Part shown: positions 28,091 through 36,793 of the stretch, one piece after another | How the letters are laid out: every line of letters starts with the position of its first letter | How positions within the stretch are numbered: position 1 is the stretch's first letter | Assembly: GCF_029909975.1 (NCBI RefSeq) | Contig: NZ_CP094516.1 | Location: forward strand, 5,580,001 to 5,644,000 | Source: Bradyrhizobium sp. ISRA430 | GTDB lineage: Bacteria > Pseudomonadota > Alphaproteobacteria > Rhizobiales > Xanthobacteraceae | Length of the DNA stretch: 64,000 bases | Direction of reading: 5' to 3' | The notes under the pieces: model-generated | Databases searched by the model: none | What the model was told of the DNA's origin: nothing | The model's input: only the letters and a program-made list of their open reading frames with translations | Program-made: the position numbers and the translations under genes

Positions 28091-28852
28091 ATGACCAAAA
28101 ACGGGAAACGCGTGGCCTGGGTCACCGGTGGCGGCAGCGGGATCGGGGAGGCCGGCGCGAAGGCGCTCGCGGCCGACGGCTGGACGGTGGTGGTCTCGGG
28201 CCGGCGCAAAGATGCCCTGGATGCCGTGGTTGCGAAGATCAGCAAGGCTGGCGGCACGGCCGAGGCTTTGGCGCTGGACGTGTCGGTCGCAGCCGATGCC
28301 CAGAAGGCGGCCGATCAAATCGTCGCAAAGCACGGCCGCATCGACCTTCTCGTGAACAATGCCGGCATCAACGTTCCCAAGCGGAGCTGGAAGGACATGG
28401 AACTGGAGGGCTGGGACAAGCTCGTCCAGGTCAATCTCAACGGCGTGCTGTATTGCATGCGCGCGGTGCTGCCGACGATGCGCAAGCAGCAGGACGGCTC
28501 GATCATCAACGTCTCGTCCTGGGCCGGCCGCCACGTCTCGAAGATGCCGGGCCCGGCCTACACCACCACCAAGCATGCAGTGCTGGCGCTGACCCATTCC
28601 TTCAACATGGACGAATGCGTCAACGGCCTGCGCGCCTGCTGCCTTATGCCGGGCGAGGTCGCTACCCCAATCCTGAAGCTGCGGCCCGTGGTGCCGAGCG
28701 AGGAGGAGCAGGGGAGGATGCTGCAATCCGAAGATCTCGGGCGCACCATCGCCTTCATCGCATCGATGCCGCCGCGCGTCTGCATCAACGAGGTGCTGAT
28801 CAGCCCGACGCATAATCGCGGGTTCATCCAGACGCCGATGAGCAGGGATTAG
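28091..28852 (+). CDS. Short-chain dehydrogenase/reductase
   Basis: This 253-residue classical SDR has the cofactor loop TGGGSGIG (about residues 12-19), IDLLVNNAGIN, catalytic serines in NVSSWAG and the intact YTTTK catalytic motif. A C-terminal region with NEVLISPTHNRGF is typical of NADP-dependent oxidoreductases annotated near CoA ligases. It is divergent from matB with a 100-bp shared promoter region, suggesting joint control, perhaps acting on a 3-oxo or hydroxyacid. The substrate is not deducible. Confidence 0.9.
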   Translation: MTKNGKRVAWVTGGGSGIGEAGAKALAADGWTVVVSGRRKDALDAVVAKISKAGGTAEALALDVSVAADAQKAADQIVAKHGRIDLLVNNAGINVPKRSWKDMELEGWDKLVQVNLNGVLYCMRAVLPTMRKQQDGSIINVSSWAGRHVSKMPGPAYTTTKHAVLALTHSFNMDECVNGLRACCLMPGEVATPILKLRPVVPSEEEQGRMLQSEDLGRTIAFIASMPPRVCINEVLISPTHNRGFIQTPMSRD

Positions 28853-28868
28853 CAGAACACGTTGTCCT

Positions 28869-28960
28869 GTAGGGTGGGCAAAGCGAAGCGTGCCCACAAC
28901 GCGCGCCTCAATCGCGAATACATGGTGGGCACGGCGCTGTCGCGCCTTTGCCCACCCTAC
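28869..28960. repeat. Palindromic intergenic repeat, family C
   Basis: The outer arms GTAGGGTGGGCAAAG and CTTTGCCCACCCTAC are fully complementary. Inner arms GTGCCCAC/GTGGGCAC also pair. Related copies are at 31409 and 34087. Confidence 0.85.
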
Positions 28961-28994
28961 GACATCGAGGCGTGCAGCGCGCTACATCCTCCCT

Positions 28995-29021
28995 CGTCGT
29001 CCTGGCTTTCGCCAGGACGAC
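28995..29021. repeat. Minimal hairpin repeat, family D
   Basis: The arms GTCGTCCTGGC and GCCAGGACGAC with loop TTTC form a perfect 11-bp stem. The same arm bounds the element at 57596-57722. Confidence 0.8.
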
Positions 29022-29229
29022 AAATGAGCGCGTAGCGCGACCGCGCCACCACACGAAATCCCTCCTGCAAAGTTTCACGCATCACAATAAATTATTCCCC
29101 GAAACCGCTGCGCAAACCCTCCCGTAGTTCGGACCAACGACGGGCTGCCTCACCTCAAACGTCGCAGTCCGTCGTTGCCCAACTCATCCGCCGGCGACTG
29201 CCGGTCACAATCCAATCGGGAGACTCTCC

Positions 29230-29784
29230 ATGTCGAAGCGCATTGCCTATCTCGCCGCCGCCGCCTTCAGCGCACTGGCCATCACGGCGACCGTCGTCGC
29301 ACCCGTCCGCGCCGAGGAGAAGACCGTCATGGTCGGCGGCGCGGCGATGTTCCCCTCCAAGAACATCATCCAGAATGCGGTCAACTCGAAGGACCACACC
29401 ACGCTGGTGGCGGCGGTGAAGGCGGCTGGTCTCGTGCAGACGCTGGAAGGCAAGGGCCCGTTCACGGTGTTCGCACCGACCAACACCGCCTTCGGCAAGC
29501 TGCCGGCCGGCACCGTCGATAGCCTGGTCAAGCCTGAGAACAAGGCGACTCTGACCAAGATCCTCACCTACCATGTCGTGCCCGGCAAGCTCGAGGCCTC
29601 CGCTCTCACCGACGGCAAGAAGCTGAAGACCGCCGAAGGCGAGGAGCTCACCGTCAAGAAGATGGACGGCAAGACCTGGATCGTCGATGCCAAGGGCGGT
29701 ACCTCTATGGTGACGATCTCCAACGTCAACCAGTCGAACGGCGTCATCCATGTGGTCGACACCGTGCTGATGCCCGCGACGTAA
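29230..29784 (+). CDS. Exported fasciclin (FAS1) domain protein
   Basis: This 184-residue protein has a signal peptide (cleaved after VRAEE, about residue 28) and one FAS1 domain. The two FAS1 motifs are FTVFAPTNTAFGKLP and ITYHVVPG-like LTYHVVPG, with a C-terminal NGVIHVVDTVLMP. Fasciclin proteins mediate surface adhesion; in rhizobia homologues have been linked to symbiosis, but nothing here proves such a role. A clear terminator follows. It is monocistronic. Confidence 0.92.
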   Translation: MSKRIAYLAAAAFSALAITATVVAPVRAEEKTVMVGGAAMFPSKNIIQNAVNSKDHTTLVAAVKAAGLVQTLEGKGPFTVFAPTNTAFGKLPAGTVDSLVKPENKATLTKILTYHVVPGKLEASALTDGKKLKTAEGEELTVKKMDGKTWIVDAKGGTSMVTISNVNQSNGVIHVVDTVLMPAT

Positions 29785-29833
29785 CACCGCGCAAGCCTGT
29801 TTCATCCCCGAAAAGACAGGGTGTGACGAATCG

Positions 29834-29861
29834 GCGAGCCGGGGCACCGGCTCGCTTTATT
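29834..29861 (+). terminator. Intrinsic terminator of the fasciclin gene
   Basis: A 9-bp stem, GCGAGCCGG with CCGGCTCGC and loop GGCA, is followed by TTTATT, about 50 bp after the fasciclin stop. Confidence 0.75.
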
Positions 29862-29967
29862 GTGACGACGATACCTCGCTTGCATCGATTCGATAGCAAG
29901 CGGGGCGTAACGAAAGCGCAAGACCGGCGTATATTTACCCACACACGACGCCCAGGACGGAACCATC

Positions 29968-30597
29968 ATGTCGAGCCTCACCGTAACCGAAGCGCAGGCC
30001 AGGGCCACCCCGGCCAAAGTGATCCAGCCGGCCTGGGTCCGGGTCATGCACTGGATCAATGCTCTTGCCGTGATCCTGATGATCATGTCGGGCTGGCAGA
30101 TCTACAACGCCTCGCCGCTGTTCAACTTCAGCTTCTCCCGCGACATCACGCTCGGCGGCTGGCTCGGTGGCGCGCTGCTCTGGCATTTCGCGGCGATGTG
30201 GCTGCTGATAGTCAACGGGCTCGCCTATCTCGTCACCGGTCTTGCCACCGGCCGCTTCCGGAAAAAATTGCTGCCGATCACGCCGGCGGGTGTGATCCAT
30301 GACGTCAAGGCGGCGCTGACCTTCAAGCTCAGCCATGACGATCTCACCGTTTACAATTACGTGCAGCGCCTGCTCTATGCCGGCATCATCGTGGTCGGCA
30401 TCCTCATCGTGCTGTCGGGCCTGTCGATCTGGAAGCCGGTGCAGCTCTACTATCTGGTGATGCTGTTCGGCGACTATCCGACCGCGCGCTACGTCCATTT
30501 CTTCTGCATGGCCGCGATCTGCGCCTTTCTCGTGATCCACGTTGCGCTGGCGCTGCTCGTGCCGAAGAGCCTGCGCGCCATGATCATCGGTCGATGA
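29968..30597 (+). CDS. Cytochrome b561/Ni,Fe-hydrogenase b-type membrane cytochrome
   Basis: This 209-residue protein has four or five membrane helices with histidines placed for two b hemes: VMHWIN near residue 28, LLWHFAAM near 73, and VHFF and VIHVAL near 176 and 191. It belongs to the diheme cytochrome b family. The next gene, a molybdopterin oxidoreductase, begins 14 bp after its stop, so the two almost certainly form a two-gene operon in which this protein exchanges electrons between quinones and the exported enzyme, like MsrQ with MsrP though of a different family. Confidence 0.88.
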   Translation: MSSLTVTEAQARATPAKVIQPAWVRVMHWINALAVILMIMSGWQIYNASPLFNFSFSRDITLGGWLGGALLWHFAAMWLLIVNGLAYLVTGLATGRFRKKLLPITPAGVIHDVKAALTFKLSHDDLTVYNYVQRLLYAGIIVVGILIVLSGLSIWKPVQLYYLVMLFGDYPTARYVHFFCMAAICAFLVIHVALALLVPKSLRAMIIGR

Positions 30598-30611
30598 GAG
30601 GGAGCACAATC

Positions 30612-31394
30612 ATGGCCAAGCGTTCATTCCTGATCCCCGGCGTCGACAAGCGGCTGCTGATCAAGGACTCCATCAAGGCGATGCCGGACTTCACCCGCCG
30701 CCGCTTCATCGCGGGCGGCGCCAGCCTCGGCGCGCTGACGCTGCTCACCGGCTGCGACGTCATCGACTCCTCCTCGGCCGAGACCATGCTGGCGAAGGTG
30801 TCGAAATTCAACGACGCCGTGCAGGCCTGGATGTTCAATCCCGACGCGCTGGCGCCGACCTTCCCCGAGAGCGCGATCACCAAACCTTTCCCCTTCAACG
30901 GCTATTATGATCTCGACGATGCGCCCGAGATCGACGCCGACGACTGGAAGCTCGAGGTGCGCGGCCTCGTCGACAACAAGAAGTCGTGGACGCTTCCTGA
31001 TCTCTACAAGCTGCCGCAGGTCACGCAGATCACGCGTCACATCTGCGTGGAGGGCTGGAGCGCGATCGGAAGCTGGACCGGTACGCCCTTGCGTGACTTC
31101 CTCAAGCTGGTCGGCGCCGACACCCGCGCCAAATATGTCTGGTTCCAGTGCGCCGACAAGGACGGCTACAACTCGCCGCTCGACATGCGCAGCGCGCTGC
31201 ATCCGCAGACGCAGATGACGTTCAAGTTCGCGAACGACATTTTGCCGCGCGCCTACGGCTTCCCGATGAAAATCCGCGTGCCGACAAAACTCGGCTTCAA
31301 GAACCCGAAATACGTCGTCTCGATGGAAGTCACCAACGACTACAAGGGCGGCTATTGGGAAGACCAGGGGTACAATTCGTTCAGCGGGAGTTAG
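30612..31394 (+). CDS. Tat-exported molybdopterin-dependent oxidoreductase (sulfite oxidase fold)
   Basis: This 260-residue protein has a twin-arginine signal TRRRFIAGGASLGALTLL followed by a lipobox-like LLTGC, so it may be a Tat lipoprotein. The sulfite-oxidase-type domain contains HICVEGWSAIGSWTGTPL, whose cysteine should ligate molybdenum, then YGFPMKIRVPTKLGFKNPKYV. No dimerisation domain is present. The partner cytochrome b gene lies immediately upstream. Substrates may be methionine sulfoxide, sulfite or other S/N-oxides; it cannot be decided from the sequence. GGGAG precedes the ATG. Confidence 0.88.
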   Translation: MAKRSFLIPGVDKRLLIKDSIKAMPDFTRRRFIAGGASLGALTLLTGCDVIDSSSAETMLAKVSKFNDAVQAWMFNPDALAPTFPESAITKPFPFNGYYDLDDAPEIDADDWKLEVRGLVDNKKSWTLPDLYKLPQVTQITRHICVEGWSAIGSWTGTPLRDFLKLVGADTRAKYVWFQCADKDGYNSPLDMRSALHPQTQMTFKFANDILPRAYGFPMKIRVPTKLGFKNPKYVVSMEVTNDYKGGYWEDQGYNSFSGS

Positions 31395-31408
31395 CCTCCA
31401 CATTTGTA

Positions 31409-31529
31409 TGGTGGGTAAAGCGACTTGTCCGCCGTAGCTCGAAGAGCGAGAGCGGAAGCGTAACCCACCGCTTCGCCCTCCCGCGCGTCAAGAGACTGGT
31501 GGGTTACGCTGGCGCTAACCCGCCCTACG
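31409..31529. repeat. Palindromic intergenic repeat, family C
   Basis: The core arms GCGTAACCCACC and GGTGGGTTACGC are perfectly complementary. The outer part has 'atggtgggtaaagcg' and 'ctaacccgccctac'. Its right end overlaps the last codons of the convergent MFS gene. Confidence 0.8.
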
Positions 31530-32724
31530 GCGCCGGGTGCTTCGGCCCCACCTTCCGCTGACACAGCGCCGCCAGAGCGCCGAGCGCGAGCAGCGCCGCA
31601 GACACGTTCAGCGCATAGGAGAGGCTGCCCAGCGCATCCGTGATCGCGCCGACCACGATTGGCCCCAGCGTCTGGCCGACGCCGAACGAGATCGTCATTG
31701 CCGCGATCGCGGTCGGCCAGGCCTCATGCGGATAGTTGAAGCGCACGAAGGCGGTGGTCGAGCCGACGACCGCGAAGAAGGCGACGCCGAACACGACCGC
31801 GGAGATCGTCAGCCACATCGTCGAATGTCCGAGAATCGGCAGGGCGGCGCCGAGCGCGTTGGTGCCGAGGATGATGGCGGTGGCAAGTCCGCCGCGATCG
31901 AGCGCAAGCACGCCGCGCCAGATCCACGGTGTCGCAAACGCGCTGACGCCAATCAGGCCCCAGAACGCGGCCTGTGCAGCGGCGCCGCCGCCGGCATCGC
32001 GCACATAGGCGATCATGAAGGTCATGTAGGCGATGTAGCCCGCGCCGAACAGGAAATAGCCGGCGAGATAGATCAGCACGGGAGGGATCGCGAAGGAGGC
32101 GTGGGTGCCTTCCGTGAAACGCGCGCGGCTCTCGATGCGGATCAGGAACAGCGGGATCGTCATCGCGGCGGAGAGCAGCGCCAGCGTCCACCACACGATC
32201 CACCACGAGCCCGGCCCGAAATACTGCAAGGCAAACGGCGCAATCAGCCCGGAGGCGAGGATGCCCACGCCAGGGCCGGCATAGAACAGGCTGAGCAGGA
32301 AATTCGCCCGCTGCGGATGGGCCTGCGCGATGATGGCGGCCAGCGCGCCGCCGGCGACGAAGCCGGCCGCGGCGCCCAGGCCCAGCACGAGTCGCGCAAG
32401 GCTCAGCGCGACGAAATTGCCGGTCAGCGCGCACACCGCGAGGGCGGCGACGCAGGCCACCGTTCCGCCGCGGATCGCGACCGACCAGCCGACCCGCCCG
32501 ATCAGCCGGGAGGCCATCAGCGCGCCCGCAAGGTAGCCGACGGCGTTGATGGTGTTCATGAAGCCGGCCGCCGAGTAGGACCAGTTCAGGCTGTCCCGCA
32601 TGTCCGGCAGCACCAGGGCATAGGCAAAACGGCCGATGCCGAGCCCGACCGTCGCCGCCAGCGACAGTGTCAGGATCAGCCGCGCGGGATGCGCGTCGGA
32701 TTGGGGGCGGTCTGGGGCGTGCAA
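31525..32724 (-). CDS. MFS transporter, YbfB/YjiJ type
   Basis: This protein of about 399 residues has roughly 12 membrane helices in two bundles. The opening GLGIGRFAYALVLPDMRDSLNWSY is the YbfB/YjiJ family signature. The start is taken as a TTG at 32724 because GGAG lies 6 nt upstream and the helix region begins soon after; no suitable ATG occurs. The substrate is unknown. It ends against a family C repeat and has no regulator nearby. Confidence 0.85.
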   Translation of the reverse strand: MHAPDRPQSDAHPARLILTLSLAATVGLGIGRFAYALVLPDMRDSLNWSYSAAGFMNTINAVGYLAGALMASRLIGRVGWSVAIRGGTVACVAALAVCALTGNFVALSLARLVLGLGAAAGFVAGGALAAIIAQAHPQRANFLLSLFYAGPGVGILASGLIAPFALQYFGPGSWWIVWWTLALLSAAMTIPLFLIRIESRARFTEGTHASFAIPPVLIYLAGYFLFGAGYIAYMTFMIAYVRDAGGGAAAQAAFWGLIGVSAFATPWIWRGVLALDRGGLATAIILGTNALGAALPILGHSTMWLTISAVVFGVAFFAVVGSTTAFVRFNYPHEAWPTAIAAMTISFGVGQTLGPIVVGAITDALGSLSYALNVSAALLALGALAALCQRKVGPKHPAP

Positions 32725-32847
32725 GGGGTACTCCGGGCGCGGGGAGTGTGGCAGGCGAGGGGTGGCTTGCACAGGTGCGCCCCGGCAATGGTGTCTTGCC
32801 AAGCGCGCAATGCCGCTCTAGCACTCCGGCCGAAATTCACGAGGCGC

Positions 32848-32934
32848 CGTCATGCCCGGCCTTGTGCCGGGCATCCACGCCTTCTGCGCCACCCAGGCGA
32901 GACGTGGATGGCCGGGACAAGCCCGGCCATGACG
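32848..32934. repeat. Palindromic intergenic repeat, family B variant
   Basis: It begins CGTCATGCCCGGC and ends GCCCGGCCATGACG. Internal hairpins GCCCGGCCTTGTGCCGGGC and GGCCGGGACAAGCCCGGCC are visible. It lies 20 bp before leuB, so it is within the leuB leader or promoter. Confidence 0.82.
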
Positions 32935-32953
32935 AAATGGAGGAAAAAACGTC

Positions 32954-34066
32954 ATGGCGACCCACAAATTGCTGCTGCTCCCCGGCGACGGCATCGGCCC
33001 GGAAGTGATGGGCGAGGTGAAGCGGCTGATCGACTGGCTCAATTCGGCAGGCATTGCCAAATTCGAGACCGAGAGCGGGCTCGTCGGCGGCGCCGCCTAT
33101 GACGCCCACAAGGTATCGATCTCGGAAGGCGACATGGCCAAGGCCAGGGATGCCGATGCCGTAATTTTCGGCGCGGTCGGCGGCCCCAAGTGGGATGCCG
33201 TGCCTTACGAGGTGCGCCCGGAAGCCGGCCTGTTGCGCCTCCGCAAGGATCTCGGCCTGTTCGCCAACCTCCGTCCCGCCGTGTGCTACCCGGCGCTGGC
33301 CGATGCCTCGAGCCTGAAGCGCGAGGCGGTCGAAGGCCTCGATATCGTCATCGTGCGCGAGCTCACCGGCGGCGTCTATTTCGGCGAGCCCAAGACCATC
33401 ACCGATCTCGGCAACGGCCAGAAGCGCGCCATCGATACCCAGGTCTACGACACCTATGAGATCGAGCGCATCGCCCGCGTCGCCTTCGACCTTGCCAAGA
33501 AGCGCCGCAACAAGGTGACGTCGATGGAAAAGCGCAACGTCATGAAGTCGGGCGTGCTCTGGAACGAGGTGGTGACGCAGGTCCACAAGCGCGAATATGC
33601 AGACGTCACGCTCGAGCATCAGCTCGCCGATTCCGGCGGCATGATGCTGGTGAAGTGGCCGAAGCAGTTCGACGTCATCGTCACCGACAACCTGTTCGGC
33701 GACATGCTCTCCGACATCGCGGCGATGCTGACGGGCTCGCTCGGCATGTTGCCGTCGGCCTCGCTCGGCGAGGTCGACGTGAAGAGCAAGAAGCGCAAGG
33801 CGCTGTACGAGCCGGTGCACGGCTCGGCGCCCGACATCGCCGGCAGGGGCCTCGCCAATCCGATCGCGATGATCTCGTCCTTCGGCATGGCGCTGCGCTA
33901 TTCCTTCGACATGGGCGCGCTCGCCGACAAGGTCGACCAGGCGATCGCCGCCGTGCTCGCGAGCGGCCTGCGCACCGCCGACATCAAGTCGGAAGGCACC
34001 ACCGCCGCCTCGACCACGCAGATGGGCGAAGCGATCCTGAAGGAATTGCAGAAGCTGCACGCGTAA
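32954..34066 (+). CDS. leuB: 3-isopropylmalate dehydrogenase
   Basis: This 370-residue enzyme oxidises and decarboxylates 3-isopropylmalate with NAD, the third step of leucine synthesis. It has [13 protein letters not shown] at the N-terminus, [14 protein letters not shown], the metal-binding [16 protein letters not shown] and the adenine loop [19 protein letters not shown] precedes the ATG. leuC and leuD lie 8-12 kb away on the opposite strand, so leucine genes here form no single operon. Confidence 0.98.
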   Translation: MATHKLLLLPGDGIGPEVMGEVKRLIDWLNSAGIAKFETESGLVGGAAYDAHKVSISEGDMAKARDADAVIFGAVGGPKWDAVPYEVRPEAGLLRLRKDLGLFANLRPAVCYPALADASSLKREAVEGLDIVIVRELTGGVYFGEPKTITDLGNGQKRAIDTQVYDTYEIERIARVAFDLAKKRRNKVTSMEKRNVMKSGVLWNEVVTQVHKREYADVTLEHQLADSGGMMLVKWPKQFDVIVTDNLFGDMLSDIAAMLTGSLGMLPSASLGEVDVKSKKRKALYEPVHGSAPDIAGRGLANPIAMISSFGMALRYSFDMGALADKVDQAIAAVLASGLRTADIKSEGTTAASTTQMGEAILKELQKLHA

Positions 34067-34086
34067 GCGGCAAGCGGCGCATCTGA

Positions 34087-34198
34087 GGGTGGATTAGCCC
34101 TGCGGCTGCGCGAAGCGCAATCCGTTCGGCGTAACCCACCACTTCTATCTCCGCGGAAGCCAAAGAGGTGAGTTACGCTGCGCTAGCCCACCCTACGG
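34087..34198. repeat. Palindromic intergenic repeat, family C
   Basis: The arms 'gggtggattagc' and 'gctagcccaccctac' and the inner 'cgtaacccacc'/'gaggtgagttacg' pair imperfectly. It follows the leuB stop by 20 bp. Confidence 0.78.
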
Positions 34199-34214
34199 GA
34201 TCTCCAAAATAAAT

Positions 34215-34238
34215 GGCCGGGCTCTCGCCCGGCCTTTT
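34215..34238. terminator. Bidirectional terminator between leuB and a convergent gene
   Basis: The stem GGCCGGGC with GCCCGGCC and loop TCTC is followed by TTTT on the plus strand and by ATTTATTTT on the minus strand. It can serve leuB and the gene ending at 34262. Confidence 0.85.
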
Positions 34239-34261
34239 CGATTCGGTCCGCTATATGCGCT

Positions 34262-34627
34262 TCAGTAAAGCGGGAAATTCCGCGGATAGCCGCCGACGTC
34301 GGACGGTGTAGACAGCGGCTGGCGATCGATCGGACGGTTGTTGTTCTCGCGCGCGAAAGTCGGGTACCCGTACGGCGACGGGAACGCATAGTCCATGAAC
34401 TTGCGGTCGCCCGGATTGACCTCGGTGCCGCCATCGAGCCAGGAGCGCTTGCTCACATAGAGGCGGGTGCGCGGGCCCTGCTGATAGACCGCGTTGGGAC
34501 CGCTCGCGCCGTCATAGCGCTGCTTCCTGGTCTCGGCCGAGGCCGGCGTCGTGAGCCCTGCGGCAATCACGGCGCCCGCCGCAAGCCAGATCGCCAATTT
34601 GTTCGCGGCAGAGAATTTCGAGCTCAT
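34262..34627 (-). CDS. Small exported protein, unknown
   Basis: From the ATG at 34627 (GGGGA ribosome site upstream) the frame gives 121 residues with a signal peptide ending at ASAET, about residue 32. The mature part is rich in R, Y, N and P (TRLYVSKRSWLDGGTEVNPGD and PIDRQPLSTPSDVGGYPR). It is probably a conserved Bradyrhizobium periplasmic protein without a named domain. The gene is followed by a bidirectional terminator and appears monocistronic. Confidence 0.8.
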   Translation of the reverse strand: MSSKFSAANKLAIWLAAGAVIAAGLTTPASAETRKQRYDGASGPNAVYQQGPRTRLYVSKRSWLDGGTEVNPGDRKFMDYAFPSPYGYPTFARENNNRPIDRQPLSTPSDVGGYPRNFPLY

Positions 34628-34783
34628 CACGTCCCCTTCAGGCGGCAAGCCGCCAATCAATTTCACCCCATACTAGCCCGACAGGGGCGGCCACAACTAG
34701 GTCTATTGGGTCACACCAGAACGGAATAATCGTACGCGCAGTCAAAAGTTGCATGAAAGCCAGCGACTTGACCTTGATGCCGG

Positions 34784-35572
34784 TCAAAGCGTCCCGCGCA
34801 ACTGCGCCTGCTCGGCTCCCAGCAGCCAATCCGGCGATCCGGTTGGGCCGCACGGACGGCGCCTGAGCTCGGCATGGGCGAACAATTCCGCCAGCTTCGG
34901 CTCATTGCCCGCGGTCAAAAGCGTCAGCCGGTTCAGCGTGCAGGCGATCGCCGCGCGCTGCGCGGGCGGGGTGTCGCCCTGGCAAGAGAACCCGGAGATA
35001 TGGAGCGCCGGGTCGACGCTGCGCTTGAGAAAGCCCAGGCACGACCGGGTCTCCCTCGCCGTCCCGCCGGAGCGGAACAGCGCGACCGGTCCGAATTTCG
35101 TGTCGATCAGTCCGGCTTGCTCGAGCGGCACTGTTGCGCCCATCACGCTGGCCAGGATGGCGGAGGCCGGCTGGCCTGCGTCGAATTCGCCGCCGGGCCG
35201 GTAGATGTCGAGCTCGGCGACGATCCCATCGGCCTCGCCGGTCCAGCGCATGACGTCCCTGCGGCCGCCGCCGGGGTGTCGGAGAATGATGTAAGAGGCT
35301 GATTTTTCAGATGAATCAAGTCGGCTGAGAGCGAATGCCGGATGCGAGCGGTCGGCGACGCTCCAGCCCGGCTTCAGCGCGGGCTCATCGTTGCTCAGGT
35401 CCGGGAGCTGGCCGAGAGCCGCAACGCCGAGGATGGCAAGGAGCGCCAGCGCCCCCACATAGGCGAACAGGTGCGCCAGCGTGCCGACGACCTCGTCGGC
35501 AAAGCCGGCGAGCGCCAGAAGGATGCTGGTCCTGGTGGGAGTAGCGGCCGGGCCGACCGGGAACGCCTGCAT
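34784..35572 (-). CDS. Membrane-anchored hypothetical protein
   Basis: The 262-residue frame has one membrane segment (about residues 29-54, VVGTLAHLFAYVGALALLAILG). A periplasmic domain of about 200 residues follows, with SYIILRHPGGGRRDVMRW and ISGFSCQGDTPPAQRAAIACTLNRL. Two or three cysteines may form a disulfide. I do not recognise the family. It is divergent from asd with 116 bp between starts. Proteins with this layout occur next to asd in related genomes as I recall, but I cannot confirm it here. Confidence 0.72.
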   Translation of the reverse strand: MQAFPVGPAATPTRTSILLALAGFADEVVGTLAHLFAYVGALALLAILGVAALGQLPDLSNDEPALKPGWSVADRSHPAFALSRLDSSEKSASYIILRHPGGGRRDVMRWTGEADGIVAELDIYRPGGEFDAGQPASAILASVMGATVPLEQAGLIDTKFGPVALFRSGGTARETRSCLGFLKRSVDPALHISGFSCQGDTPPAQRAAIACTLNRLTLLTAGNEPKLAELFAHAELRRRPCGPTGSPDWLLGAEQAQLRGTL

Positions 35573-35688
35573 TCACTGCCTTCAGATACGGTCGAACGTT
35601 GTCTTGAGGCCGGTTCTCGCATAGAAGCGCTGCTCTTCCTGCTTGCGCGTGATCTCGCAGGAGGGCCTTTTTCATCGGAGAGTGAACG

Positions 35689-36723
35689 ATGGGTTACAAA
35701 GTCGCAGTCGTCGGAGCGACCGGCAACGTCGGACGGGAAATGCTCAACATTTTGGATGAGCGTAAATTCCCCGCGGACGAGGTCGTGGCGCTGGCGTCGC
35801 GCCGCAGCGTCGGCGTCGAAGTCTCCTATGGCGACCGCACCTTGAAGGTCAAAGCGCTCGAGCATTACGACTTCTCCGACATCGACATCTGCCTGATGTC
35901 GGCGGGCGGTTCGGTGTCGAAGGAATGGTCGCCGAAGATCGGTGCCGCCGGTGCGGTCGTGATCGACAATTCCTCGGCCTGGCGCATGGATCCGGACGTG
36001 CCGCTGATCGTGCCGGAAGTGAATGCGGACGCGACCAAGGACTTCTCGAAGAAGAACATCATCGCCAACCCGAACTGCTCGACGGCGCAGCTCGTCGTCG
36101 CGCTGAAGCCGCTGCACGACAAGGCGACGATCAAGCGCGTCGTCGTCTCGACCTATCAGTCGGTGTCGGGCGCCGGCAAGGATGCGATGGACGAGTTGTT
36201 CTCGCAGACCAAGGCCGTCTACACCAATGACGAGCTGATCGCGAAGAAATTCCCCAAACGCATCGCCTTCAATGTCATCCCCCACATCGACGTCTTCATG
36301 GAGGACGGCTACACCAAGGAAGAGTGGAAGATGATGGCGGAGACCAAGAAGATTCTTGATCCCAAGATCAAGCTCTCCGCGACCTGCGTGCGCGTGCCGG
36401 TGTTCGTCGGCCACTCCGAGGCCGTCAACATCGAGTTCGAGAACCCGATCACCGCGGATGAAGCGCGCGAGATCCTGCGCAAGGCGCCCGGCTGTCTCGT
36501 CATCGACAAGCAGGAGCCCGGCGGCTACGCCACGCCCTATGAGGCGGCTGGCGAAGACGCGACCTATATCAGCCGCATCCGCGAGGACGCGACCGTGGAG
36601 AACGGCCTCGTGCTGTGGTGCGTGTCGGACAATTTGCGCAAGGGCGCCGCGCTGAACGCCATCCAGATCGCCGAGGTCCTGATCAACCGCAAGCTGATCA
36701 GCGCCAAGAAGAAAGCGGCGTAG
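35689..36723 (+). CDS. asd: Aspartate-semialdehyde dehydrogenase
   Basis: This 344-residue enzyme reduces aspartyl phosphate to aspartate semialdehyde with NADPH, feeding lysine/diaminopimelate, threonine and methionine synthesis. The NADP fold GATGNVGREML is at about residues 9-19. The catalytic cysteine C130 lies in NPNCSTAQLV, and FNVIPHIDVFMEDGYTKEEWK and VGHSEAVNIEFE follow. The length is typical. A ribosome site GGAGAG precedes the ATG. Confidence 0.97.
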   Translation: MGYKVAVVGATGNVGREMLNILDERKFPADEVVALASRRSVGVEVSYGDRTLKVKALEHYDFSDIDICLMSAGGSVSKEWSPKIGAAGAVVIDNSSAWRMDPDVPLIVPEVNADATKDFSKKNIIANPNCSTAQLVVALKPLHDKATIKRVVVSTYQSVSGAGKDAMDELFSQTKAVYTNDELIAKKFPKRIAFNVIPHIDVFMEDGYTKEEWKMMAETKKILDPKIKLSATCVRVPVFVGHSEAVNIEFENPITADEAREILRKAPGCLVIDKQEPGGYATPYEAAGEDATYISRIREDATVENGLVLWCVSDNLRKGAALNAIQIAEVLINRKLISAKKKAA

Positions 36724-36725
36724 TT

Positions 36726-36793
36726 AGCGAATAGGGAGTGGCGAATAGCGAATGGATATCCTCTATTCGCTACTCGCCATTCGCTATTCGCTT
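36726..36793. repeat. GCGAATAG-type inverted repeat between asd and the carbonic anhydrase
   Basis: Units related to GCGAATAG and GCGAATGG occur in one direction up to 36755 and in the opposite direction from 36764, so the stretch can fold into a long imperfect hairpin. It overlaps the last codons of the convergent carbonic anhydrase gene. Confidence 0.75.

Noticed and set aside
36726..36793. Possible CRISPR-like short repeats
   Set aside because: Units are 8 bp, lie in both orientations and have no spacers of constant length.
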